NCBI GenBank assembly: GCA_017507805.1
Contig: JAFWAC010000015.1
Location: 62,001 to 126,000, forward strand
Length of the DNA stretch: 64,000 nucleotides
Source: Clostridia bacterium
Lineage (GTDB): Bacteria > Bacillota > Clostridia > Oscillospirales > Acutalibacteraceae
Reading direction: 5' to 3'
Of the stretch, positions 57,087-64,000 are shown in pieces (the stretch's first letter is position 1; every line of letters starts with the position of its first letter). The position numbers were made by a program, and so were the translations under genes. The notes below the pieces were generated by a model. It was not told the origin of the DNA. It did no database searches and saw only the letters and a program-made list of their open reading frames with translations.

Positions 57087-57141
57087 TTAACACAATATAT
57101 TGATTTTGAACGTTGACAAATCGTATATTTTGTGTTAATGT
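57087..57141 (+). promoter_or_regulatory. promoter with 14-bp operator dyad, copy 1
   Basis: TTGACA (57113-57118) and extended -10 TGTTAATGT (hexamer 57136-57141) are separated by 17 bp. Inverted 14-bp arms (TTAACACAATATAT at 57087-57100; inverse at 57125-57138, one mismatch) flank the -35 and overlap the -10, as expected for a repressor site. Confidence 0.65.
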
Positions 57142-57147
57142 AAAAAT

Positions 57148-57390
57148 GTAATTATTTTTGTGCGCTGCCCGGCTTGGGCTTACCGCAAAGATAAAATATC
57201 TTTGCATTGCACACACACGGTGAGTTTGTAAAGACCATAGGATTGTTGCGACCAAAAGTCGGCGTATAATCACTATGGAGGTTGTGAGGGTTATTATGCC
57301 CATTTACTTTTCAAAATGAATAGGGCTCATATTATGTGAGCTACAAAGGTAAAGGATCTTGATGCCGGTTTTTGCATCAAGTCCTTTTTT
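57148..57390 (+). ncRNA. candidate structured RNA, copy 1
   Basis: No ORF fits between the promoter and a strong terminator (stem AAAGGA-CTTGATGC with its inverse, 57351-57390). Visible helices are GCCC/GGGC (near 57168-57180), a perfect GCAAAGATA/TATCTTTGC (57185-57205), an outer TGTGC/GCACA closing both, CCATAG/CTATGG enclosing CGAC/GTCG (57235-57277), and GCTCA/TGAGC (57325-57341). A related copy lies at 58847-59080. Function and family unknown. It ends 147 bp before the second HipA-like gene. Confidence 0.6.
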
Positions 57391-57537
57391 GCGTTTAAAT
57401 GATATTGCAATCTTTATTTAATTGTGTTAAAATAACTTAAAATAGCAATTAAATATGTTTATATTATTTGTTAATTGTTTGGTGAAATTATAAATGATAG
57501 TTTGAATATATAATTCAATTATAGTGGAGGTGAGCTT

Positions 57538-58665
57538 ATGGGTATCGGTGTTAAAGCTGATCTAATGCAAAAAGGCTGGAAATTCTTTGATATAATGCAT
57601 AAAAACAGACAGGTTGCACGTATTTATGAAAACGGAAAATGCACTATATATTATCCTTCGTTTATGCCATATAATCTATATTTTGAGAAATCAAATGATT
57701 TCGATAGCAGGGTAAATAATTTAAATAATTTTTATTATTGGTGTGCTTCAAGAGTGTTGACTTTAGATAGAAAATATGCTAAAGAAATTTTGAGGGTTAT
57801 TGGTGCAAAACAAGCAGTAACGGACAAAGATAGAGCTCTGATCGCTGTTTCTTATCATGGGTTAACTTTAACAGATGTGTTTTGGATAAGACGTGCCAAA
57901 GAACAGATTACTTTTGAGGAACTTAATTTATATAGCCATTCGCTTTCAGATGCCTTTGCTGATGTAAGTCTTAGAGGTAAAGATATAACTCTTCAAAACG
58001 CCGAACTTTTCACCACACAAGATTCAGCAGGAGATATTGGAACAGTTGGTGTCGCACCAAAAGCTTGGGTTAGAAAAAACGGAGATTTCTATCTTTTGAA
58101 AGATGGCGATGAACGTGATGTGGATGCAGAGCTTCTTGCTTCAAAAATTGTCGGTTGCTTTAAAGTGGACTATGTGCCATATGAAGAGGAATTTTTCGAT
58201 GGTATAAAGGTGTCTAAATGTAAGATAATTACTTCCGAACAAACAAGCATAGTATCTTTTGAATTTATAGATGTGTATTGTACAAATCGTGATATAAATA
58301 AGTTTGAGTATGTTTTAAAAAAAGATAGTTATTCATATTACATGATGAATATTATTGATTATCTTATTGGTAATACAGATAGACATTGGGGCAATTGGGG
58401 CTTTTTTGTTGATAATTCCACAAACAAATTACAAGGTTTATATTCGCTGATGGATTTCAACAAATCTTTTTTATCATACGATACTATTGATGGCGCCAAA
58501 TGTCAAACCACTGATAAGAAGATTACGCAGCGTGAGGCTGCTATAGAAGCAGTCAAAAAAATAGGATTAAATAAAATATCCGAAGTAAAAAAAGAATGGT
58601 TTTCTAATGAGCAGGAATGCGAGATGTTCTTCATAAGGCTTGAAATTTTAGAAAAATCAATCTAA
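57538..58665 (+). CDS. second HipA-like kinase-fold protein
   Basis: The 375 residues carry the catalytic loop YLIGNTDRHWGNWGFFVD and metal-binding SLMDFNKSF, both HipA-like. The N-terminal part (SYHGLTLTDVFWIRRAKEQITFEE) parallels the first HipA-like protein (TITDTYWVREIG), so the two are distant paralogues with the same layout. It lies between the two candidate RNAs and has its own Shine-Dalgarno (GGAGG). No HipB-like gene is adjacent. A possible -10 TATAAT at 57509-57514 has no good -35. Confidence 0.75.
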   Translation: MGIGVKADLMQKGWKFFDIMHKNRQVARIYENGKCTIYYPSFMPYNLYFEKSNDFDSRVNNLNNFYYWCASRVLTLDRKYAKEILRVIGAKQAVTDKDRALIAVSYHGLTLTDVFWIRRAKEQITFEELNLYSHSLSDAFADVSLRGKDITLQNAELFTTQDSAGDIGTVGVAPKAWVRKNGDFYLLKDGDERDVDAELLASKIVGCFKVDYVPYEEEFFDGIKVSKCKIITSEQTSIVSFEFIDVYCTNRDINKFEYVLKKDSYSYYMMNIIDYLIGNTDRHWGNWGFFVDNSTNKLQGLYSLMDFNKSFLSYDTIDGAKCQTTDKKITQREAAIEAVKKIGLNKISEVKKEWFSNEQECEMFFIRLEILEKSI

Positions 58666-58785
58666 ATTAAAAAGGCATGAACTATTAATCGTTAACGGTA
58701 GTTTGATGAAGATCTGTTTCAGGACAATGCTTGACCTTGCTTAAATGTATCAGAGCTTATAAACAATAACCTGTTCACAGAAAAG

Positions 58786-58840
58786 TTTACACAATATATT
58801 GATTTTTAAGATTGACAAATCGCATATATTGTGTTAATGT
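58786..58840 (+). promoter_or_regulatory. promoter with 14-bp operator dyad, copy 2
   Basis: TTGACA (58812-58817) and TAATGT (58835-58840) are separated by 17 bp. Inverted arms (58786-58799 and 58824-58837) differ at one position and occupy the same places relative to the promoter as in copy 1. Confidence 0.65.
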
Positions 58841-58846
58841 ATAGCT

Positions 58847-59080
58847 GTTGATGTTATATGCGCACGCACGAGAGGGCACCCGTAGAGACGAAAATTGCTC
58901 TGCATCGCGCAACGCCGTTGAGATTGTATTGACCTTGAAGTAGTATGCCTATTTGCCATGAAAAAAGGTTTTTAAGTGCTATTTTAATGTGTTTTTTGAA
59001 AAAATGAATATGGCTCATATTCTGTGAGCGACAGTAAACTAAAGGACTTTGATGTTTGTTTCAGCATCAAGTCCTTTTTT
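58847..59080 (+). ncRNA. candidate structured RNA, copy 2
   Basis: It shares with copy 1 the promoter dyad, an outer TGCGC/GCGCA helix near the 5' end, a CG-TTGAG-TTGTA-GACC-like segment, the 3' hairpin GCTCA/TGAGC (59013-59029) and the terminator (59041-59080). The middle helix CCATAG/CTATGG of copy 1 is absent. Sequence differs greatly while the layout is kept, which favours an RNA product over a decayed duplicate. Confidence 0.55.
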
Positions 59081-59159
59081 GCGTTTGAATGACAAAAAAT
59101 ACTGATTGACTAACCCAACAATCAAAAAAGTATTTTAAAGATAAAGGAGATTAAAATTT

Positions 59160-59252
59160 ATGAAATTAAAGAAATCAGCAAATCAAATTTGCAAAAGTTC
59201 AAAAAAACCGTTTCGGTATTTCTTGCGATTTTATACCGAAACACACTACTGA
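59160..59252 (+). CDS. possible 30-residue basic peptide
   Basis: ATG at 59160 follows AAAGGAGA. The peptide MKLKKSANQICKSSKKPF onward is very basic and ends at a TGA at the foot of a terminator. A perfect 10-bp hairpin (GTTTCGGTAT and inverse, 59210-59242) lies inside it. It may be a leader peptide or no gene at all. Confidence 0.3.
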   Translation: MKLKKSANQICKSSKKPFRYFLRFYTETHY

Positions 59253-59281
59253 AAACGGCAGGACGGTGCCGTTTTATTTTT
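59252..59281 (+). terminator. intrinsic terminator
   Basis: AAAACGGCA, a six-base loop, TGCCGTTTT and a T tract form a clear rho-independent terminator. Confidence 0.75.
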
Positions 59282-59355
59282 TATAAATTTACATATATTA
59301 GATTTTCCCGTCCTAAAATCAGCGGAGTGGTAACGCTTAAAACTACCACAACAAA

Positions 59356-59392
59356 GCACCTGCAAATGCAGCCTGATATATCAGGTAGGTGC
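59356..59392. repeat. nested palindrome
   Basis: GCACCT and AGGTGC enclose a perfect 14-bp palindrome, CCTGATATATCAGG (59372-59385). It is a possible recombinase or regulator site ahead of the tyrosine recombinase. From 59393 to 59622 I see nothing else beyond the Shine-Dalgarno AAGGAG of the next gene. Confidence 0.4.
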
Positions 59393-59622
59393 AACGCCGC
59401 AGAGGATAAGCCCACCCTCAAACTTTTCAAAGTTTTATGCGGAGATTTACTAAACACACCTCGTAATTCAACAGAGACAGAATCAAATCGCCAAATAATA
59501 ATCCTTTAGATAAGCGGATTTATGCCGATATGGGTTCGGAAAACAGGCGGAAATGCCATAGTGTGTTAATAGGGATAATTGTGCTCATTTGCAGGTGAAA
59601 GAAAAAATTAAGGAGAAACATT

Positions 59623-60515
59623 ATGAAAAATTTTTATACCAATCTATTATTCCAAGCACAAAGGCTTTACCGCCACAGCAGGCAGGGAAGTTACAAAACA
59701 AAGGAACGCTATTTTGAAGCATATAAGCGTTTTCTGAAATTCGTAGGTGATACCTATAATCTGCAAAAACTACAAAGCATATCCGGTAAACATCTATCCG
59801 CTTATATTGATTATATGCAAGATAAGGGATATTCTGCATCGACAATAAAGACCGACCTTGCCGCAATTCGTTTTTGGTACGACCAGATACCAAACGCAAA
59901 GTATACTTTACCTACCAATGATGAATTCGTTTTGGAAAGAAGAAAATTCGGTAATGTTGACCGTACATGGAGTATGCGGGAATTTAATTTGATGATTGCT
60001 GAATGTTGGAAGCACAAAAGAGATGATTATGCTGCCTGTTTAGTTGTTGCAAGGTATGCAGGACTGCGTTTGCACGAAGTATTAAGGATTGACACTGCGA
60101 TAGCAAGAAATGCCCTTAAAGACGGTTTTATTACCATTAAGGGTAAGGGTGGCAAAATCAGGGAAGTACCGATAAATGAAAGTATATGCATTGTTCTTAA
60201 AAAGCATCTTAAAACCACGCCGCAAGGATACAAACTTTTTGTACCGAAAGATAAGCAGACACACATAGTAAAAACTGAGATTCAAACATTTATATTAAAG
60301 TATCGAAAAAAGGTTTGTGACGAAGGATCGGCAAGAACACTAACCTTCCACGGACTTCGCCATACTTGTGCCGCCGAGTGGTACAGTAAATTCATATCCG
60401 AGGGCAAGACCGAACACGAGGCAAAACTTATGGTATCTAAACTGCTCGTCACGAAAGGGAAAATGTGACAAGAATTTATCTTGCAAGCATTAAGGGAAGT
60501 GATGCCGATGGCTGA
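59623..60515 (+). pseudogene. tyrosine recombinase, frameshifted in the LGH motif
   Basis: The N-terminal SAM-like domain (about 1-95) and the catalytic domain are intact through Arg in ARYAGLRLHEVL, Lys in KGKGGKIREV and HxxR in FHGLRHTCAAEW. After VSKLL the frame reads VTKGKM and stops at 60468. One frame over, starting at the same place, the sequence is HERENVTRIYLASIKGSDADG and a stop at 60515. Inserting one G near 60448 restores LLGHERENVTRIY with the nucleophile Tyr. As given, the protein ends at 281 residues without the Tyr and should be inactive. Confidence 0.8.
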
Positions 60516-60600
60516 AGGGATTTAGGGATTTCGGAAACATTAAGAGCATTAAATTCGCATAATTATTTTGTAAGCGAACATTCATTGGGGGATATTTGCC

Positions 60601-60798
60601 ATGAAAAATAATTTATGCAATTATGATGTTAAAAACATATTTATAAGCAAAACCCAAGATGAAGTGAAACAAATGATAAATTTAAAAATTAGAAACCTTT
60701 GTGTAATGGAAGTTGAAAAAATTTATAGTTTCGATTATAATATAGATATTCACATTTTGGGCGATACTTCTGAAACTGAAAAAGGGGAAGTGTCGTAA
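60601..60798 (+). CDS. 65-residue protein directly before the integrase
   Basis: The ATG is preceded by GGGGGA at eight bases and the stop is two bases before the integrase ATG, so the two are translationally linked. The product (MKNNLCNYDVKNIFISKTQD onward) is small and acidic towards the end, with no known domain. Directionality factors of serine integrases are often small proteins encoded next to the integrase, so this is a candidate; that role is only inferred from position and size. Confidence 0.55.
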   Translation: MKNNLCNYDVKNIFISKTQDEVKQMINLKIRNLCVMEVEKIYSFDYNIDIHILGDTSETEKGEVS

Positions 60799-60800
60799 CT

Positions 60801-62387
60801 ATGCTGACTGAAATTGCGGATATTTATGTTCGGCTTTCCTCAGAGGACAGAGACAAGAAAAATGCCACTGATGAGAGTGAGAGTATCCAAAATCAAAAAA
60901 CAATGCTTATAAACTACTGTGTGGAGAAAGGGTGGCAGATAAACGGTATCTACTGTGATGAGGATTACAGTGGTGCAGATGCTAAAAGACCCGCATGGAA
61001 TCAAGTGCTTCGTGACTGCGAAGAAAGAAAATGCTCGATAGTTGTATGTAAAACACAATCCCGTTTTTCCCGTGATATGGAGATGATAGAACGCTATATT
61101 CACGGAAAATTTCTTGAATGGGGTGTGCGGTTTGTCGGTGTGGTTGACAATGCCGATACAAGCATCAAGGGCAACAAAAAAGCCCGACAGATAAACGGTC
61201 TTGTAAATGAATGGTATTTAGAGGATCTGTCCGAAAATATCAAATCAACCTTAAAGACTAAACGCCGAAACGGTGAATTTGTCGGCTCGTTTGCACCTTA
61301 TGGTTATCTTGTTGACCCAAACGATAAAAACCATCTTATAATTGATGAGGTGGCGGCACCGGTTGTCAGACGAATATTTGAAATGTATATACAAGGGTTT
61401 GGTTATATCGCAATAGCCAAATCACTCAACAGCGAAAATATTCCGCCGCCGTGCGTTCACAAAAAACAACAGGGTCTAAGGTATTATAATGGTAATTTTG
61501 AAAAAAACTCAAATCCTCAGAAGGTTTGGTCGGAAGCGTCTATTTACTCTATACTTCGTCGCTTGGAATATACGGGTGCTCTTGTGCAGGGGCGGCGTGA
61601 GGTCATAAATTATAAGACTAAAAAGCGCCGTAAAAAACCTGAAAAAGAGTGGGATATTGTTGAGAATATGCACGAACCTATCGTTACCTTAGAACAGTAT
61701 CTAAAGGTGCAGGAACTGAGGCACAATCGAGGAAGAGGGCAGAAGATTCCAAGCGGTAAATGCTATGCGTTTGCACGAAAGGTCTTTTGCGGCGAGTGCG
61801 GCAATACTATGTGGAAGATGAGTTATAAACTCGCACACGGCAGTTATAATTATCTTGCTTGTCGGACGAGAAAAACCGCAAACGGTGTTTGTGAAAACGA
61901 ACACAGTATTCGGCTTGATGAACTTACCGAAATAGTGCTTTGTGAAATCAACAAGCTTCTTGAAAGGTACTATGACGAGGGACAAATAGGTAGCATTTCC
62001 AAACCTAAAAGAGGCGGCCGCAATGAAAACTCGTTGCTTTCGGAAATTGAAGAGCTTGAAAAAAAGATAAAGAGAAACGACGACCGAATGGCACAGATGT
62101 ATAGTGATAAGTTGGACGGTCTTATAACACCCGAGCAATTTATTAAATACCGTGAAACATACATTAAAGAATCCTCCGCACACGAAGAACGCATTGTTTT
62201 ACTAAAGCAAAAATTAAAAACTTTAACGGGAACCACTGATTATTTTGACCCCGAAAGTGTCCTGAAAAAGTATTGGCATATCGAAGAACTAACCTTTGAA
62301 ATTGTCGATGAATTTATCAGTAAAATCTTCATTTTTAAAAAAGAGGACGGCAAAAAACGGGAGATAAAAATCGAGTGGAAAATTTGA
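60801..62387 (+). CDS. large serine recombinase (integrase of the element)
   Basis: The 528 residues hold a resolvase-type catalytic domain (about 5-150) with nucleophile S13 in IYVRLSSEDR and the Arg cluster CKTQSRFSRDMEMIER, a recombinase domain (about 170-290; APYGYLVDPNDKNHLIIDE, GFGYIAIAKSLNSENIPPP), a zinc ribbon (about 330-380; FCGECGNTMWKM ... ACRTRKTANGVC) with an inserted coiled coil (about 405-480), and a beta C-terminus. All domains needed for integration are present. It ends 92 bp from attR, the usual position for the integrase of such an element. The coupled small ORF upstream may modulate it. Confidence 0.93.
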   Translation: MLTEIADIYVRLSSEDRDKKNATDESESIQNQKTMLINYCVEKGWQINGIYCDEDYSGADAKRPAWNQVLRDCEERKCSIVVCKTQSRFSRDMEMIERYIHGKFLEWGVRFVGVVDNADTSIKGNKKARQINGLVNEWYLEDLSENIKSTLKTKRRNGEFVGSFAPYGYLVDPNDKNHLIIDEVAAPVVRRIFEMYIQGFGYIAIAKSLNSENIPPPCVHKKQQGLRYYNGNFEKNSNPQKVWSEASIYSILRRLEYTGALVQGRREVINYKTKKRRKKPEKEWDIVENMHEPIVTLEQYLKVQELRHNRGRGQKIPSGKCYAFARKVFCGECGNTMWKMSYKLAHGSYNYLACRTRKTANGVCENEHSIRLDELTEIVLCEINKLLERYYDEGQIGSISKPKRGGRNENSLLSEIEELEKKIKRNDDRMAQMYSDKLDGLITPEQFIKYRETYIKESSAHEERIVLLKQKLKTLTGTTDYFDPESVLKKYWHIEELTFEIVDEFISKIFIFKKEDGKKREIKIEWKI

Positions 62388-62394
62388 CGAAAAA

Positions 62395-62429
62395 TGCCGA
62401 AAACCCGCATAAATAAAGGTTTTTCGGCA
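62395..62429. terminator. terminator just inside the right end of the element
   Basis: TGCCGAAAACC and GGTTTTTCGGCA form a stem with one bulge. The core CGAAAACCCGC-TAAATA matches the hairpin at the left end. Confidence 0.65.
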
Positions 62430-62458
62430 CTTTTGAAAAACAGTAATTATTATCAAAG

Positions 62459-62500
62459 TATAGTGTTAGACGAACCACTCACACGGCGGGTTTGATGGCG
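62459..62500 (+). other. attR, right junction of the element
   Basis: Element sequence with two in-frame stops (TAG at 62461 and 62467) changes to cwlD sequence at CACG 62482-62485. The element-side arm ATAGTGTTA...CCACT (62460-62479) matches the inverse of the attL element-side arm at 14 of 20 positions. Confidence 0.75.
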
Positions 62501-63054
62501 GTGCAGTGGCAGGAGACGGTACGGTGGAAAAGGATATTAACCTTGAAATATGTCTTATGCTCGCAAAGCTTTTGCGTTCAAGCGGATATGATGTTATTAT
62601 GACGCGCGAGTCGGATACATCTACCGAGGATAACGAAGGCGATAAAATAGCCGCAAGGAAGAAAAGTGACTTGAAAAACAGGTTGAAGCTAATGTCGGAT
62701 TATCCTGATGCGGTTTTTGTGAGTGTTCATCTCAATAAGTTTACTACGAGTGCGGCACAAGGCTCTCAGGTTTTTTATGGCGCATCAAATGAGCAGTCGC
62801 GCCTTTTGGGTGAGAAAATTCAAAGCTGTATAATTTCACTTTTACAGCCCGAAAACACCCGTGTCAACAAGCAAGCAACCTCAAGTACATATATTCTGTA
62901 TAATGCTACAATTCCGGCAGTATTGGTGGAATGTGGTTTTTTAAGCAACAGTGCAGAGCTAAAAAGGCTCAAGGATACTGAATACCAACAAAAAATGGCT
63001 TTTTGTATTTTTTGCGGGATTAATCAATTTTTTTCAAAACATAAGGAGGTTTAA
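62485..63054 (+). pseudogene. cwlD: 3' part of the interrupted CwlD-like amidase
   Basis: It continues exactly after the zinc-binding His: GGFDGGAVAGDGTVEKDINL, with the zinc Glu in EKDINLEI, then FVSVHLNKF with the second zinc His and LVECGFLSN with the catalytic Glu. These 189 codons keep an open frame to the stop at 63052-63054. As it stands there is no start codon with a Shine-Dalgarno, and stops lie in frame just upstream, so it is silent unless the element leaves. The intact frame and conserved residues suggest recent insertion or selection for restoration. The radA Shine-Dalgarno lies within its last codons. Confidence 0.88.
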
Positions 63055-63055
63055 A

Positions 63056-64000
63056 ATGGCTGGAAAGCTTAAATCTGTTTATATCTGCCGCGAATGCGGT
63101 TATGAATCTCCCAAATGGTTGGGTAAATGCGCCGGCTGCGGAGCTTGGAATACAATGGAGGAGGACGTTGTTGCACCCGTAAAGAATGGTATAACATCAT
63201 CGTCTGCCGTCCATAGCGTTACTGCTAAAGCTCTTTCGGAAATAAGCCTTACAGACGAGGAGCGTATTGTAACCGGAATTGCTGAGCTTGACCGTGTTTT
63301 GGGCGGCGGAATAGTAAAGGGCTCGGTCATACTGCTAAGCGGAGACCCCGGAATAGGAAAATCAACGATTTTACTCCAAATTTGCAACGCATTGCAAAAG
63401 GAATCCAATATTTTGTATGTTTCAGGCGAGGAATCTGCTATGCAGATTAAAATGCGCGCTGAGCGCCTGGGGGTTAAGAATGACAGTGTTTCTGTTATGA
63501 CCGAAACCGATATACAGTCAGTTTGTGAGTATATTTCAGCCCAAAAACCGGATATTGTTATGATAGACTCCATACAAACTATGCACCATAGTGAAATATC
63601 CTCGTCTCCCGGAAGTATAGTTCAGGTTCGCGAATCTACAAATCTGCTTTTGCGTACGGGTAAAAGCTTGGGTATTCCTATTTTTATAGTGGGTCATGTG
63701 AATAAAGGTGGGGACATCGCCGGTCCAAAGGTAATGGAGCATATTGTGGATACCGTCCTTTATTTCGAGGGTGAAAGAAATCAGTCCTACAGAATTTTAC
63801 GCGGTATGAAAAACCGTTTCGGCTCAACAAATGAAATCGGTGTTTTTGAAATGACGGATATTGGACTTCGCGAGGTTGAAAATCCCTCTGCAATGCTTTT
63901 ATCCGGCAGAATGACCGATGTTTCGGGCGGGTGCATTACCTGTGTTATAGAGGGCACGCGTCCTATTTTGGCGGAGGTGCAGGGACTTGTCACCACATCA
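63056..64000 (+). CDS. radA: DNA repair protein RadA (partial, runs off the window)
   Basis: RadA is a RecA-like helicase that assists branch migration in recombination. Visible over about 315 codons are the N-terminal zinc finger (YICRECGYESPKWLGKCAGC), Walker A GDPGIGKST, Walker B-like IVMIDSIQT, and the RadA-specific motif KNRFGSTNE. The C-terminal Lon-like domain is mostly off the window. The ATG is two bases after the amidase stop, with AAGGAGG at 63043-63049, so radA normally follows cwlD in one transcript. With the element in place, its transcription must come from elsewhere. Confidence 0.95.
   Translation, partial: MAGKLKSVYICRECGYESPKWLGKCAGCGAWNTMEEDVVAPVKNGITSSSAVHSVTAKALSEISLTDEERIVTGIAELDRVLGGGIVKGSVILLSGDPGIGKSTILLQICNALQKESNILYVSGEESAMQIKMRAERLGVKNDSVSVMTETDIQSVCEYISAQKPDIVMIDSIQTMHHSEISSSPGSIVQVRESTNLLLRTGKSLGIPIFIVGHVNKGGDIAGPKVMEHIVDTVLYFEGERNQSYRILRGMKNRFGSTNEIGVFEMTDIGLREVENPSAMLLSGRMTDVSGGCITCVIEGTRPILAEVQGLVTTS

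Larger units (their letters stand above)
17315..62483. mobile_element. 45-kb serine-integrase element carrying a glycan-utilisation locus, inserted in cwlD
   Basis: Both boundaries are fixed by the split amidase gene, whose two parts join in frame with all catalytic residues. The cargo is 17.5-54.8 kb of carbohydrate genes. The right end holds HipA-like genes, two candidate RNAs, a frameshifted tyrosine recombinase and an intact large serine integrase next to attR. No relaxase, type IV secretion or phage structural genes are visible, so it is not self-evidently conjugative; it may be an integrative genomic island mobilised in trans. Similar terminator hairpins lie just inside both ends and would insulate it from host transcription. 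Confidence 0.82.

Noticed and set aside
60440-60515. Programmed frameshift in the tyrosine recombinase
   Set aside because: No slippery heptamer precedes the shift; a simple one-base loss explains it, although a sequencing error cannot be excluded from the sequence alone.
17315-62483. Prophage or conjugative element
   Set aside because: No capsid, tail, terminase, relaxase or type IV secretion genes are visible, so only an integrative element with a serine integrase is claimed.
1-64000. Many open frames of 60-250 codons antisense to or overlapping the genes above, such as 11282-12031 minus, 12544-13089 minus and 4602-5009 plus
   Set aside because: They lack Shine-Dalgarno sites and domain-like sequence, and lie inside genes with clear family motifs on the other strand or frame.
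1-64000. CRISPR array, rRNA or tRNA genes
   Set aside because: No regularly spaced short repeats were seen, and no tRNA-like or rRNA-like sequence, including at the element ends; the integration site is the cwlD gene, not a tRNA.

Overview
The window looks like chromosome from a low-GC member of the Bacillota, class Clostridia, probably a gut or rumen fibre degrader of the Oscillospirales type. The evidence is strong Shine-Dalgarno sites throughout, typical sigma-A promoters, an ftsEX operon, a PduL-type phosphotransacylase, type I dockerins, and a cwlD-type spore-cortex amidase gene next to radA. The taxon is an inference; there is no rRNA or tRNA in the window to settle it.

Left chromosomal part (1-17 kb). 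On the minus strand are ftsX (partial), ftsE and a PucR/CdaR-type regulator. Enolase follows on the plus strand, convergent with a minus-strand operon of pduL, a HemW-like gene, a histidine phosphatase and serS. Next are a XerC/D-like recombinase and a plus-strand envelope module: response regulator, histidine kinase, membrane-anchored PGRP-type amidase, and an ABC transporter with ATPase and permease fused. A roughly 240-bp MITE-like repeat and a minus-strand glycoside hydrolase-like gene come before the junction.

Mobile element (about 17,315-62,483, about 45.2 kb). A cwlD-like amidase gene is cut in two. Its first 49 codons, ending exactly at the zinc-binding His of the GHGG motif, lie at 17,169-17,315. 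The remaining 189 codons lie at 62,485-63,054, directly before radA. The insert ends with an intact large serine integrase, and joining its two ends gives a quasi-symmetric attP centred on the dinucleotide CA. The insert therefore reads as a serine-integrase element, and excision would restore an uninterrupted 238-codon amidase.

Most of the element is a carbohydrate-utilisation locus. It encodes enzymes (GH116, GH42, GH38 alpha-mannosidase, a GH106-related protein), two solute-binding proteins, two pairs of sugar ABC permeases, an NHL/TPR-Yip1-DUF5696 membrane module, and three large surface proteins built from an unrecognised domain of about 200 residues, two of them with dockerins. Three further proteins share a conserved domain that may be an undescribed glycoside hydrolase family. 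An AraC-type regulator sits in the middle. Four promoters share one rigid architecture (two TGGCA boxes 21 bp apart, then -35 and extended -10), which defines a self-contained regulon. The last of these promoters appears to drive a 21-kb operon (33.7-54.8 kb).

Right end of the element (54.8-62.5 kb). This part holds two HipA-like kinase genes, a SEC-C protein, two related candidate structured RNAs each with its own promoter, 14-bp operator dyad and terminator, a tyrosine recombinase frameshifted in its LGH motif, a 65-codon ORF and the serine integrase. Chromosome resumes with the cwlD 3' part and radA, which runs off the window.
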